A stretch of 64,000 nt of DNA from JACMQX01 sp044225675 (lineage in GTDB: Bacteria > Pseudomonadota > Gammaproteobacteria > Burkholderiales > Burkholderiaceae_C). Within the stretch, counting starts at the first letter, position 1, and each line of letters begins with the position of its first letter. The notes beneath the pieces were generated by a model. It searched no databases, was not told the DNA's origin, and worked only from the letters and a program-made list of their open reading frames with translations. The translations under genes and the position numbers were made by a program. Location: the NCBI GenBank assembly GCA_044225675.1, contig JBGAIH010000026.1:1-64000 (forward strand). Direction: 5' to 3'. This document shows positions 1 through 11,189 of this stretch, piece after piece.

Positions 1-1388
1 TCGTGCGCGTGCCGCGCCTGCGCGCTGCCGGTGAACCCATCCTCGTCAGTCAAGGTGAGCGCGAAGCCGTCGGCCGTCTCGGCCCAGTCGAGCCAGACGC
101 CGATGCGCCGGTCGCTCGACTTCTTCTCGAGCGTGCGGACCCAGTCCATGTCGCGGTTGCGGTTGATCTCGGTGCCCTTGCGCAGGTCCTTCATGCCGGC
201 GATCGGGTCCTTGGGAAAGACGCGCCAGTGCCCGATGGCGCCTGCCGACACCGGCTCTGCGCGGTTGATGGCCACGCCCACCAGTTCCTTCTGCAGGTCG
301 TAGTAGCACAGGCCGTCGCCGTTGTGCAGCACGGTGGCCGGGCTCGCGGTCTCCAGTTCGATGAAGTCCGGGCCCACGCGCGTGACCCAGCCAATCGCCT
401 GGCCCGGGTTCTTGGGCGTGTCGAAGGCGCCAATGTCGTCCTGCCGGCCGTTGACGAAGTAGTCGGTGAACTCGCGGTTGAAGTTCTGGTTCGGGTCCGG
501 CGTGAAGGTGAAGGTCGTGCGGCCGCTCGACGCACGCGCCAGCGGCGGCCGTGCGGGGGCGGCCCTGCCTGCACGCTGTTCGATCACTTCGTCGATCAGG
601 CGCCGATAGTGGGCGGTGATGTTCTTCACGTAGCCCATGTCCTTGTAGCGGCCCTCGATCTTGAAGCTGCGCACGCCGGCGTCGATCAGCGCCGCCATGT
701 TGGCGCTCTGGTTGTTGTCCTTCATCGACAGCACGTGCTTGTCGTGGGCGACGAAGCGTCCCTGGCTGTCCACCACCTGGTAGGGCAGGCGGCAGGCCTG
801 CGAGCAGTCGCCGCGGTTGGCGCTGCGGCCGGTGTGGGCGTGGCTGATGTAGCACTGGCCGCTGTAGGCCACGCACAGCGCGCCATGGACGAAGAACTCC
901 AGCTTGCAGCGCTCGGCGTCGAGCGCGCCGTGGATCTCGCGGATCTGCTCCAGCGTGAGTTCGCGCGCCAGCACGATCTGCGAGAAGCCCGCGTCCTGCA
1001 GGAAGCGCGCCTTGTCCGGCGTGCGAATGTCGGTCTGGGTGCTGGCGTGCAGCTGGATCGGCGGCAGGTCGATCTCGAGCAGGCCCATGTCCTGCACGAT
1101 CAGCACGTCGGCGCCGGCGTTGTACACGTCCCAGGCCATGCGCCGGGCCGGCTCCAGTTCGTCGTCGCGCAGGATGGTGTTGAGGGTGATGAAGATGCGG
1201 CTGCCGAAGCGGTGGGCGTGTCGGCACAGCCTCTCGATGTCCTGGATGCTGTTGCCGGCCGAAGCGCGGGCGCCGAAACCCGGGCCGCCGATGTACACGG
1301 CGTCCGCGCCATGGTTGATCGCCTCGATGCCGATGTCGGCGTCGCGGGCGGGCGAAAGCAGTTCGAGCTGATGGTTCAGCAGTGACAT
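1..1388 (-). CDS. rlhA: 23S rRNA 5-hydroxycytidine synthase RlhA, U32 peptidase-like family (C-terminus cut by window edge)
   Basis: The family hydroxylates a cytidine of 23S rRNA (C2501 in E. coli). The reading frame starts at an ATG at 1388 and runs off the left edge, so about 462 codons are visible. The N-terminus closely follows E. coli RlhA/YdcP as I remember it: LELLSPARD, HGADAVYIGGPGFGAR and LNTILRDDELEPA are all present. The U32 signature region is intact, with SGQCYISH and the cysteine pair in NRGDCSQACR that is thought to bind an Fe-S cluster. The collagenase-like extension that separates RlhA from the shorter TrhP/YegQ proteins has begun, because the frame continues well past the U32 core. 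The gene lies 57 bases downstream of the chemosensory operon on the same strand, with no clear terminator between them. Family assignment is strong; the true end is not visible. Confidence 0.93.
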   Translation of the reverse strand, partial: MSLLNHQLELLSPARDADIGIEAINHGADAVYIGGPGFGARASAGNSIQDIERLCRHAHRFGSRIFITLNTILRDDELEPARRMAWDVYNAGADVLIVQDMGLLEIDLPPIQLHASTQTDIRTPDKARFLQDAGFSQIVLARELTLEQIREIHGALDAERCKLEFFVHGALCVAYSGQCYISHAHTGRSANRGDCSQACRLPYQVVDSQGRFVAHDKHVLSMKDNNQSANMAALIDAGVRSFKIEGRYKDMGYVKNITAHYRRLIDEVIEQRAGRAAPARPPLARASSGRTTFTFTPDPNQNFNREFTDYFVNGRQDDIGAFDTPKNPGQAIGWVTRVGPDFIELETASPATVLHNGDGLCYYDLQKELVGVAINRAEPVSAGAIGHWRVFPKDPIAGMKDLRKGTEINRNRDMDWVRTLEKKSSDRRIGVWLDWAETADGFALTLTDEDGFTGSAQARHAH

Positions 1389-1445
1389 GGCGTGGGGAGG
1401 ACGGCGGGGCGCGCTGGGAGTCTGCGCGCGATTCTACCGGCGCGG

Positions 1446-3511
<2,066 letters not shown>

Positions 3512-3515
<4 letters not shown>

Positions 3516-5200
3516 GCAGGCCTCGGAAGAGTGAAGTGGAACACCGCGCCTTCGCCGGGACGCGCCTCGGCCCAGACGCGCCCGCCATGGCGCTGGACGA
3601 TCTGCTGCACGATGACCAGGCCCAGGCCCGTGCCTTCAAACTCGTCGCTGCGATGCAGCCGCTCGAAGGCCTCGAACAGCCGCTCTGCGTCCGCCATGTC
3701 GAAGCCCACGCCGTTGTCGCGAATGCTGTAGCGCACGGCGTCGCCTTCGACCGCGCCTTCGACATGGACCTGCGGTTCGGCGCTTTTGCTGCTGTACTTG
3801 ACGGCATTGGACAGCAGGTTGACCCAGACCTGGCGCACCAGCGCGGCGTCCGCCTGAACCGGTGGCAGCGCCGCGATGCTGATCTGCGGTGCGGTCCGGC
3901 CTTCGGGCAGGAGCCCGATCTGCTCGTGGGCGACTTCGCGCGCGAGCGCGGCCATGTCCACCGGCACCAGCTCGATGGACTTGCGGGTCCAGCGCGAGAA
4001 GTTCAGCAGGTCGTCGATGAGCACGCTCATGCGACGGATGTTGGCGCGGATGGTCTGCACGAAGCCGATGCCGCGCGCATCCAGCACGCCTGCATAGTGC
4101 TTCTCGAGCATCCCGGCATAGGCGCCAATGAGCGCCAGGGGCGAGCGAAGGTCATGCGATGCGGTGGAGGCGAAGCTCTCAAGCCCCCGGTTGCTGGCCT
4201 CCAGGTGCAGCGCCCGCTGCTCCAGTTCCCGGTTCAGGCGCCGGATGGCCTGCTCCATCTCGGCCTGCGCCGTCACGTCCTCGGCGATGCACAGCAGGTG
4301 CGTGGGCTGCCCGTAGCCATCGGCGATCGGAACTTTCCTGACGTGCAGCAGCCGGCGGCCGAGCGTGGGGGACGTCAGCTCCTGGTTGGGAATGTCGCTG
4401 ATCTCGCCGCGCTCGAGCACCCTGTTGTCGTCATCGGCCGTCAGCTGGGCGTAGTCGCCGGGAAACAGGTCGAAGTCGCTCTTGCGCAGCATCTCCTCGC
4501 GCGGGTAGCCCGTCAGCTTCTCGGTGGTCCGGTTGACCCGTGCGTAGCGCAGGTCGTCAGCGTTCTTGATGAAGATGGCGATCGGAATGTTCTCGACCAC
4601 CGAGTCGAGGAACCGGTTGCCGGCCATGACTTCATCGGTCAGCCGCTCGAGCGCCTCCTTGCTTTCGGACAGCTCGCGGTTGCGCTGGATCGCGGCCTCG
4701 TAGGTGGACAGCAGCAGGTTCAGGATCTGCATCCGGTCGGCGGTGATGTAGTGGCGCTGACCGTTGAAGTGGATCTCCACCCCCATGCCCGCGCCGTTGA
4801 GGTGCCGGTACTCCCGATTGATCAGGGTGTACTGGATGCGGCCGATCAGGAACTGGTCGGTGTAGGGCTTGATGATGAAGCTGTCGGCCCCGCATTCCAG
4901 CCCGCGGATGACCTCCTGCGGGTCCGACATGGTGGTCACCAGGATGACCGGCAGGTCGGTGAGGCCCGGCTCGGCCTTGATGCTGCGCGTCAGCTCATAG
5001 CCGTTCATCCCCGGCATGTTGACGTCGCTGATCAGCAGGGCTGGCCGCAGTCGCCGGGCGGCCGCCAGCGCGGCCAGGCCATCGGGCTCCACATGCACCG
5101 CATAGCCATGCTGCTCCAGCATGTAACGCAGCCGCTGCGCCTGGGTGGCGCTGTCCTCGGCCACCAGGATGCGCGTGACCGCCGGCCCCTGAACGCTCAT
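3512..5200 (-). CDS. Receiver-PAS-histidine kinase
   Basis: This 562-residue cytoplasmic protein has no membrane segment. It begins with a receiver (residues 10-125, phospho-acceptor D59, conserved K111), continues through a helical linker and a PAS domain (about 195-315), and ends with HisKA (SHDLRSPL, H349) and a HATPase domain (NLLSNAVKY, DNGVGFD and GTGLGL boxes). The start is set by a strong AAGGAGG ribosome site seven bases upstream of the ATG at 5200. That ATG overlaps the cheB stop as ATGA, while the frame's longer upstream extension lies inside cheB. The receiver-first order suggests that it takes phosphate from the operon's CheA and passes it on, or adjusts its own kinase activity. 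It sits where wspR would stand in a Wsp operon. Confidence 0.88.
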
Positions 5201-6333
5201 GAAGATCCTCCTTGTTGTTCCGTTCTGGCGCCCGCCGCAGCGGCTGCGAGCCGACCCAGCAGCGCCGCGATCTGCTCCAGCGGCACGACGTGGGTGGCGG
5301 CGCCCAGCGCGATCGCCTCGCCCGGCATGCCGTGTACCACCGAGCTGCCCCGGTCCTGCGCGATGGTGATGGCGCCGCAATCCTTCATCCGCTTGAGGCC
5401 TTCGGCGCCATCCTTGCCCATGCCGGTCAGCAGCACGCCGATGGCGCGCGGACCGCAGACGTCGGCCAGCGAATGGAACAGATGCGACACCGAGGGGCAC
5501 AGCGCCGTCGGTGAGGGCTCGCGCGCCAGCAGGATGCGGCCGTCGCGCCCCAGACCCATCTGCAGGCCGTCCGGCGCGAGGTAGACATGGCCCGGCAGCG
5601 GCTCGGCGCCGTAGTGCGCAACGTGCACCGGCAGGCCGCAGGCGTCGCCGAGCCAGACCGCCATGCCCGGCAGGAAGCCGGCAGCAATGTGCTGGACCAC
5701 GAGCAGCGGCAGCGGAAACGGCGTCGGCAGGCTGGCCAGGATGGTCCGCAGTGTGGCCGGTCCGCCGGTGGACGTTCCGATGCCCACGACGCAGGGCGCG
5801 CCCGGGCGCCGGCCGGGGCGGGGTGAGGGCGGGCGTGCGGGCGCGTCGTCGCGTTGCGCGGCCCAGCGCCGAACCACCTTGACCTCGGCCATGAGCCGCA
5901 CCGTGTCGCGCAGGGCGGCTGCAGCATCCGCGTCCTGCGGTCCGGCGGGCGCCTCCACGCAGGCCACCGCGCCGGCTTTCAGCGCGCGAGGCCGCTCGCT
6001 GTCGGCGTGGACGGCGCTCACGACCACGGGCACGGGTCGCTGCGCCATGACGCTGCGTACCGCCTCCAGGTAGGCGCCGTCGGCGGTCGCGCGCAGCAGC
6101 AGCGTGTCGGGCTCGTGGGCGCGGACCAGCGCCACGGCGTCATCACCCAGGCTGCCGCGTGCGACGATGACGAGGCGCGGGTCGGTTGCCAGCAGGGGCG
6201 CGAGGGGCCCCTCGGGCGCATCTGGCGCGTCCAGCAGCATCACACGCACGACGCGCACGGCGGTCGGCGCCGTAGCCGCGGCCGAGCCCGTCGGATGCAG
6301 GTTCGGCAAAGAAGGCAGGGTGGGGGCTTTCAT
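5197..6333 (-). CDS. cheB: CheB-type protein-glutamate methylesterase with degenerate receiver (WspF-like)
   Basis: CheB removes methyl groups from receptor glutamates and resets the chemosensory array. The C-terminal esterase domain has the complete triad: Ser188 in GIGTSTGGP, His215 in VVQHI and Asp308 in TGMGKDGA. The N-terminal half folds like a receiver by pattern, but the phospho-acceptor position is Arg (R81 in PDTLLLRATADG, where PDxxxLDxxMP is expected). Phosphorylation of the regulatory domain therefore looks impossible. The protein is 378 residues, the normal length. Its start lies three bases after the cheA stop, and its stop overlaps the next start. The esterase may be constitutive or controlled by another signal; this is an inference from the missing aspartate. 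Confidence 0.92.
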   Translation of the reverse strand: MKAPTLPSLPNLHPTGSAAATAPTAVRVVRVMLLDAPDAPEGPLAPLLATDPRLVIVARGSLGDDAVALVRAHEPDTLLLRATADGAYLEAVRSVMAQRPVPVVVSAVHADSERPRALKAGAVACVEAPAGPQDADAAAALRDTVRLMAEVKVVRRWAAQRDDAPARPPSPRPGRRPGAPCVVGIGTSTGGPATLRTILASLPTPFPLPLLVVQHIAAGFLPGMAVWLGDACGLPVHVAHYGAEPLPGHVYLAPDGLQMGLGRDGRILLAREPSPTALCPSVSHLFHSLADVCGPRAIGVLLTGMGKDGAEGLKRMKDCGAITIAQDRGSSVVHGMPGEAIALGAATHVVPLEQIAALLGRLAAAAAGARTEQQGGSS

Positions 6334-6336
6334 CGG

Positions 6337-8784
6337 TCAATTCCCCAGCAGCTGGCGCACGGTCCCGAGCAGGTCGCCCTGGTCGAAGCCACCCTTGACG
6401 ATGTAGGCGTTGGCGCCCGCCTCGGCACCACGCGCGCGGTCCGCAGGGCTCGCCAGCGTGGTGACCAGCACCACGGGCAGTGCCGACAGCGCGGCATCGG
6501 CCCGTACCCGCTCGGTCAGACCGATGCCGTCTAGCTGCGGCATCTCGATGTCCGAGACGAGAAGATCGAAACGCGCAGCCTGCAGGCGGGCCCAGGCATC
6601 GGCGCCATCGACGGCCGTGGTCACCCGGTAGCCGGCCGACTCCAGGATCGCCTGCAGCAGCATGCGCGAGGTGATCGAGTCTTCGGCCACGAGGATGCGG
6701 GGCCGTGCCGGCTCCGGCCCCTTATCGTCGGGGCCGAACGATCGCGTGCCGGGCCGTCGGGCCGCCGAACGAAGGAGATCCTGGACGTTGAGCACCGGTG
6801 CGATGGCGCCCGAGGCCAGGATGGTGGCACCGGCGACGTTGCGCACCCGCACCAGCGGCTTGCGCAGGGGCTTGACCAGCACCTCCCGCTCGTCCGCGAC
6901 CGCGTCCACCGTCAGCGCCATGCGCCGCTCGCCACCACCGATGACGATGTACGTCAAGCTGGCGGCCCCGCGGCTCGTCACGCCGCGCCTGGGCGGCAGG
7001 TCCAGCACATCGGCCAGGTGGCCCAGCGGGATCACGCGCCCATCCAGCGCCAGCGTGTCGCGGCCCTCGACCGGATGGATCTGGCCGGGCAGTGCGCGGC
7101 CGACGCGCTCGACCTGTGCGGTGGGCACGACGAGGGTCTGTCCCGCAGCTTCCACCAGAATGCCCCGGAAGGTGGCGCGCGTGACCGGCAGCAGCATGCG
7201 AAAGCGTGTGCCGGCGCCGGGCGCGCTGTCGACGGTGACCTCGCCGCCCAGCGCCTCGACCTTTTCCCGCACGATCGCCAGGCCCAGGCCGCGCCCCGAC
7301 ACCCGCGTCACGGCGCGGCTGGAAGTCACCGCCGAGCGGAACACGAGTGCTCGCTGCTGCGCCTCGTCCATGCCGCTGAGTTCGGCGGAGGTCACCAGCC
7401 CGTGGCGCAGGGCCGCCGCCGCGATGGCCGCGATGTCGACGCCGCCGCCATCGTCGGCCAGCGTGACGAGGACCTTGTTGCCGTCCACTCGCCGAACGGA
7501 CAGCTCCAGCACGCCGGCGCGCGGCTTGCCTGCCGCGATGCGCCGGGCCGGCGGCTCCAGCCCGTGGTCCACGGCATTGCGCAACAGGTGGATGAGCGGG
7601 TCCTTGATCTCTTCGAGCACATGCTTCTCGAGCTTGACCTCCTCGCCCTGGATCCGAAGCTCGGCTTCCTTGCCCAGTTCACCGCACAGGTCGCGCACGA
7701 GCCGAGGGAAGGTCACGGACAGGGTCGAGAAGGGCAGCAGCAGCAAGGTCTTGGCATGGTCGAGCATGTCGTCCACGAGCTTGCCGACGGCATGGCCGTC
7801 CGCGCCTGCGGCAGCCACGGCCGCGTCCGCCTGCTCCTGCAGTTCGCGCAGTGCGTCGGTCATCGCCCCCTGCTGCTGCAGCCGCGCATCGAGCGGGGCG
7901 TCTGCCCAGCGGCGGCGCATCTGCCGCACGGCCTCGGCCAGGCTTGCCAGCTCGGCCGCACGCTGCCGAGCGGCGGCCTTGGCCGCCAGCAGCTCTTCGG
8001 CTTGCAGCAACTGGGCCTCCAATGCGGCCGTGGTGACACGCACCGAGGTTCGGCGTGGTGGCGCAGCGGGGGGCGAAGCGTGAGCCGCAGCGGCCTGCAG
8101 CGCGTCGGTCGCCGCCGTGGGCGTCGGCAGGGCGGACGGAGGGATCGTCGACGCCACTGCCGCAGACGCCGTGGTCGGGGTCTGCGACGATGGGGGGGAC
8201 AAATGGGATGAAGAAGGGGATGAAGAAGGGGATGAAGAAGGCGATGAAGAGGCTGGTGCGGCCGTCGGCTGCGGTGACGCGGCTGCGGCATGGCGGATGC
8301 CCGTCCTCATCAGCTGCGCCAGCATCCGCCGGGCCGCCTGGGCCGACGCCAGCTCCGGTCCTGCAGGGACCGGCAGGCCGGCCAGCAGCCCGCCCATGGC
8401 ATCGGCGGCGCGCTGCATCGCGCCGAGCGCTGCGCCGTCGGGCGGCGCGCCGGCCCGCCAGGCGGCCAGCACGTCCTCCATGGCCTCGCACAAGGCTTCG
8501 ACATGGGCAAAGCCCACGGCCCGCGCGGCACCCTTGAGGCTGTGGGCGGCGCGGAAGATCCGCTCGACGACGGCCGCGGACTCACGCGCCGCCGGGTCGG
8601 GACCGCCCGCTTCCGAATTCGCACCCGGGCCAACCTTCGAGCCTGCGTTCGTCGCAGCGCCGTTGCGGGCCGCCGAGCGTTGCGCGAGCTGCGCCAGCCC
8701 TTCGGCCAGCGTCTGCAGATGCTCCGAAGCCTCGACCTGGAAGGTGGCGCGCAGCTGCGGCAGGAAGTCGTCGGTATCGGACAT
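6337..8784 (-). CDS. cheA: Hybrid CheA histidine kinase with C-terminal receiver (WspE-like)
   Basis: This 815-residue protein carries an Hpt (P1) domain with phospho-acceptor His81 in AAHSLKGAAR. A Ser/Pro/Ala-rich linker follows (about residues 145-250), then a helical dimerisation region, a CheA-type ATPase (LLRNAVDHGLE, DDGGG, GRGLGL), a CheW-like domain and a receiver (about 690-815) with phospho-acceptor in LVSDIEMPQLDG. It is the central kinase of the operon, expected to bind both CheW proteins and the upstream receptor. There is no separate CheY in the operon, so the fused receiver and the two downstream receiver proteins are the likely phosphate targets. The linker includes a 12-base tandem repeat encoding Ser-Ser-Pro-Ser units (see 8205-8252). 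Confidence 0.94.
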   Translation of the reverse strand: MSDTDDFLPQLRATFQVEASEHLQTLAEGLAQLAQRSAARNGAATNAGSKVGPGANSEAGGPDPAARESAAVVERIFRAAHSLKGAARAVGFAHVEALCEAMEDVLAAWRAGAPPDGAALGAMQRAADAMGGLLAGLPVPAGPELASAQAARRMLAQLMRTGIRHAAAASPQPTAAPASSSPSSSPSSSPSSSHLSPPSSQTPTTASAAVASTIPPSALPTPTAATDALQAAAAHASPPAAPPRRTSVRVTTAALEAQLLQAEELLAAKAAARQRAAELASLAEAVRQMRRRWADAPLDARLQQQGAMTDALRELQEQADAAVAAAGADGHAVGKLVDDMLDHAKTLLLLPFSTLSVTFPRLVRDLCGELGKEAELRIQGEEVKLEKHVLEEIKDPLIHLLRNAVDHGLEPPARRIAAGKPRAGVLELSVRRVDGNKVLVTLADDGGGVDIAAIAAAALRHGLVTSAELSGMDEAQQRALVFRSAVTSSRAVTRVSGRGLGLAIVREKVEALGGEVTVDSAPGAGTRFRMLLPVTRATFRGILVEAAGQTLVVPTAQVERVGRALPGQIHPVEGRDTLALDGRVIPLGHLADVLDLPPRRGVTSRGAASLTYIVIGGGERRMALTVDAVADEREVLVKPLRKPLVRVRNVAGATILASGAIAPVLNVQDLLRSAARRPGTRSFGPDDKGPEPARPRILVAEDSITSRMLLQAILESAGYRVTTAVDGADAWARLQAARFDLLVSDIEMPQLDGIGLTERVRADAALSALPVVLVTTLASPADRARGAEAGANAYIVKGGFDQGDLLGTVRQLLGN
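8205..8252. repeat. 12-bp tandem repeat inside cheA linker
   Basis: The unit GGGATGAAGAAG occurs three times exactly and a fourth time with changes. Read on the minus strand it encodes repeated Ser-Ser-Pro-Ser units in the flexible linker between the Hpt and ATPase parts of CheA. The 12-base unit keeps the frame, so copy-number change would alter linker length without breaking the gene. Confidence 0.9.
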
Positions 8785-8799
8785 GCCGGTGCCTGAGGT

Positions 8800-10527
8800 T
8801 CAGACCTTGTACCGTGCCACGAGCTGCTGGATGCGCGCGCCGACCTCTCCGAGGCTGCGCGCGCCAGTTTCCAGCTGGCGTGCGCTGGCGACGTTCTGGT
8901 TGCCGCTTTCGCGGATGCTGTCCATCGCCGACACCACCTGGTCGACGCCAGCGAGCTGCTGCTGGCTGGAGGCGGCGATCTGGGTCATGGCCTGGGCCGC
9001 CTCGTGGATGTTGCCGGCCAGCGCGCGGATCGAGGCGCCCGCCAGTTCGGTCTGGCGCACGCCGGCATCGACGGCCTTGCCGCCTTCCTCGGTGGCCATC
9101 ACGGCCGCGCTCGTCGCCTTCTGAACGTCACCCAGGATGGCACGCACCTGCGCCGTAGCCTGGCGGGACTGCTCTGCCAGGCTCCTGATTTCCTGCGCAA
9201 CGACGGCAAAGCCCTTGCCCTGATCGCCGGCCTTGGCCGCCTCGATCGCGGCGTTGACCGCCAGCAGGTTGGACTGCGAGGCGATGTCCTCCACCGTGGC
9301 GATGATCTGCCCGATCGTCTGGCTCTGCTCCGACAGCCGGCCCATGCTCGCGGCAATGGCGTCCATCTGCTGGCGGATGCGGGCCATGCCCGCCGTCGCG
9401 TCGTCGGCCGAGCGGGTGCCACCGCGCGAGACTTCCACCATGCGCTGGGCTTCGTCGGAGACCTGGCGGGCTTTCTGGCTCGCCAGCTGCGCAGTCTGGC
9501 GCAACTCCTCGGCGGTGGTAGTGGTCTCGCTCATCGCTGTGGCGGCTTCGCTCGCGTTGCTGGTGAGCTGGATGGTGGCAGCCAGCGTCTCGTTGACGAC
9601 GCTGCCCAGCACGGCCGAGGCTTCTGCCAGCGCACCGACCTGCTGGCGCAGGTCTTCGGACATGCGCGCGATCGACTGCCCCAGCACGTCGGCGTCCGAC
9701 TGCGACTGCACAGCGGCCCGCAGGTCGCCCGACGCAATGAGACTGGCCGTGCGGCCGGTCGCGCGCAGCGACTGCACCATGCGTTCGAAGGCAACGGCGA
9801 GCAGGGCGATCTCGTCCCTGCGGGGCTGCGGCGGGACGTTGACGTCGAGGTCACCCTGGGCGATCCGTTCGGCCGCCTGCGTGAGTTCGCGCAAGGGGCG
9901 CGAGACGCTGCGCGCAATCAGCCACCCCGACAGGGCCGCCACCAGCAGCGCCGCAGCCGTGCCCCAGAGAATGCTCATTTGCGCCCGGTACGCCTGTTGC
10001 CGCGCTGAATCGGTGCGCGCCTTGAGCAGGCCTTCCTCCTCGCGCTGCACCTCCTGCATCACGCCCCGGATCGCATCGGCGAGCTGCCGGTTCATGTCGC
10101 CGCCCAAGGCCTGCGTTGCAGCCGGCAGGCCCTTGGCGGCACGTACACCGGCGATGTCACCGACAAGTACCGCGTACTCGCGCGTCAGCTCGGCCATGCG
10201 GTCGACCCGCCGCTGCTGCGCAGGGTTGTCCGTCACCAGTGTGCGCAGTTCGCCCAGCGTGCGGGTGGCGTCGCCCAGCGCAGTTTGCATCCGCTCGCGC
10301 TGGCGCTCGTCCCCGAGCAGCAGGTAGTTGCGCAAGGCGTTGGCCGCGTCCTTGAGAGAGCTGCTGACTTCGTCGCGCGTGGCGAGCACCTCATACGTAT
10401 GGCGGTTGAGATCCTCCGCCTGGATCAGGCGGGTGGTGCTCTGGTGACTCACGTACCCGACCGCGATGAAGATCAGCGCCGCTGCGCCGAAGGCCGCGGC
10501 GATGCGCATGCCGACTGTCTGTCTCAT
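8800..10527 (-). CDS. Methyl-accepting chemotaxis protein (WspA-like receptor)
   Basis: This 575-residue transmembrane receptor has a first membrane helix at residues 8-27. The periplasmic segment of about 160 residues is helical and resembles a CHASE3 or four-helix-bundle sensor, with no obvious ligand motif. A second helix follows at about 185-205, then a HAMP domain, then the long coiled-coil signalling domain. The conserved hairpin tip is recognisable around FAVVAQEIRSLAEQS. I see no C-terminal pentapeptide for CheR/CheB docking. The start overlaps the upstream cheW stop (ATGA) and has a GGAGGAAA ribosome site. It is probably the dedicated input of this operon; the signal cannot be read from the sequence. 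Confidence 0.93.
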   Translation of the reverse strand: MRQTVGMRIAAAFGAAALIFIAVGYVSHQSTTRLIQAEDLNRHTYEVLATRDEVSSSLKDAANALRNYLLLGDERQRERMQTALGDATRTLGELRTLVTDNPAQQRRVDRMAELTREYAVLVGDIAGVRAAKGLPAATQALGGDMNRQLADAIRGVMQEVQREEEGLLKARTDSARQQAYRAQMSILWGTAAALLVAALSGWLIARSVSRPLRELTQAAERIAQGDLDVNVPPQPRRDEIALLAVAFERMVQSLRATGRTASLIASGDLRAAVQSQSDADVLGQSIARMSEDLRQQVGALAEASAVLGSVVNETLAATIQLTSNASEAATAMSETTTTAEELRQTAQLASQKARQVSDEAQRMVEVSRGGTRSADDATAGMARIRQQMDAIAASMGRLSEQSQTIGQIIATVEDIASQSNLLAVNAAIEAAKAGDQGKGFAVVAQEIRSLAEQSRQATAQVRAILGDVQKATSAAVMATEEGGKAVDAGVRQTELAGASIRALAGNIHEAAQAMTQIAASSQQQLAGVDQVVSAMDSIRESGNQNVASARQLETGARSLGEVGARIQQLVARYKV

Positions 10528-11189
10528 GATGTTTCCTCCGTGTTCCCTGAATCGGGCATCTCGTCGACCAGCAGCCGCGGATCGGCCAGCAGGGCGGGCA
10601 CGTCCAGCAAGGTCCGGCCTTCGGTCGTGACGCCGCGCACCCAGGCGGCCGCATGGGCGCTGTCGTCGTCGTGCTTGCCCGGCCGTGGTTGCAGCAGGGC
10701 AAGGTCCAGGGGCCGCACCGCCCCTGCGTCGTCGGCCGGGATGGCCAGCTCGACATCACCGGACTGCAGCAGCACGATGCTGGCGCCTGAGGCACCGGCA
10801 TCACCGTCGGCCGCAGCAGCGTTCGTCAAGGTGGGCTCCGCACCGTGTCCGGCCTGCAGGCCCGGCAACGCGGCCAGCCGCAGCACGGGCACGATCCGGC
10901 CCCGCACGGTGACCAGGCCCAGCACGGCGGCGGGCACGCATGGCAGCGGCGTCAGGCCGCGAAGCGGGTGAATGCCCCGCACCCAGCGAGCTTCGACGGC
11001 CCACCGTGCGCCGTCGGCACTGAACTCGAGCACGTCGACCGAAGCGTGGGTCGCGGGCGCCGTGGGGCGTTCGGCCAGACGGCGCGCACGGGCCAGCAGC
11101 ACGGCCTGCGTCCGGTCTTCGGATCCGGGCAGGCCGATAGCGACCGCCTCGGCTCCGGCAGTCGGGGCGTAGACGAGGGGGGCACTCAT
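10524..11189 (-). CDS. CheW-like coupling protein (second copy, WspD-like position)
   Basis: CheW domains link receptors to CheA. This 221-residue protein has an N-terminal extension of about 50 residues before the CheW fold, seen in LEFSADGARWAVEARWVRGI and VRGRIVPVLRLAALPG. The extension and the charged insert near residue 135 make it longer than a minimal CheW. The start overlaps the cheR stop (ATGA), and its own stop overlaps the receptor start. Its place between cheR and the receptor gene corresponds to the second coupling protein of Wsp operons once the order is compared. Which CheW binds which partner cannot be told from the sequence. Confidence 0.88.
   Translation of the reverse strand: MSAPLVYAPTAGAEAVAIGLPGSEDRTQAVLLARARRLAERPTAPATHASVDVLEFSADGARWAVEARWVRGIHPLRGLTPLPCVPAAVLGLVTVRGRIVPVLRLAALPGLQAGHGAEPTLTNAAAADGDAGASGASIVLLQSGDVELAIPADDAGAVRPLDLALLQPRPGKHDDDSAHAAAWVRGVTTEGRTLLDVPALLADPRLLVDEMPDSGNTEETS

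Noticed and set aside
46..1385. Long open frames overlapping rlhA on both strands
   Set aside because: Only the minus-strand frame starting at 1388 gives U32 family motifs.
1409..1429. GCGCGC stem-loop between the chemosensory operon and rlhA
   Set aside because: There is no T-run on either side, so it is not an intrinsic terminator; it may be a chance GC repeat.
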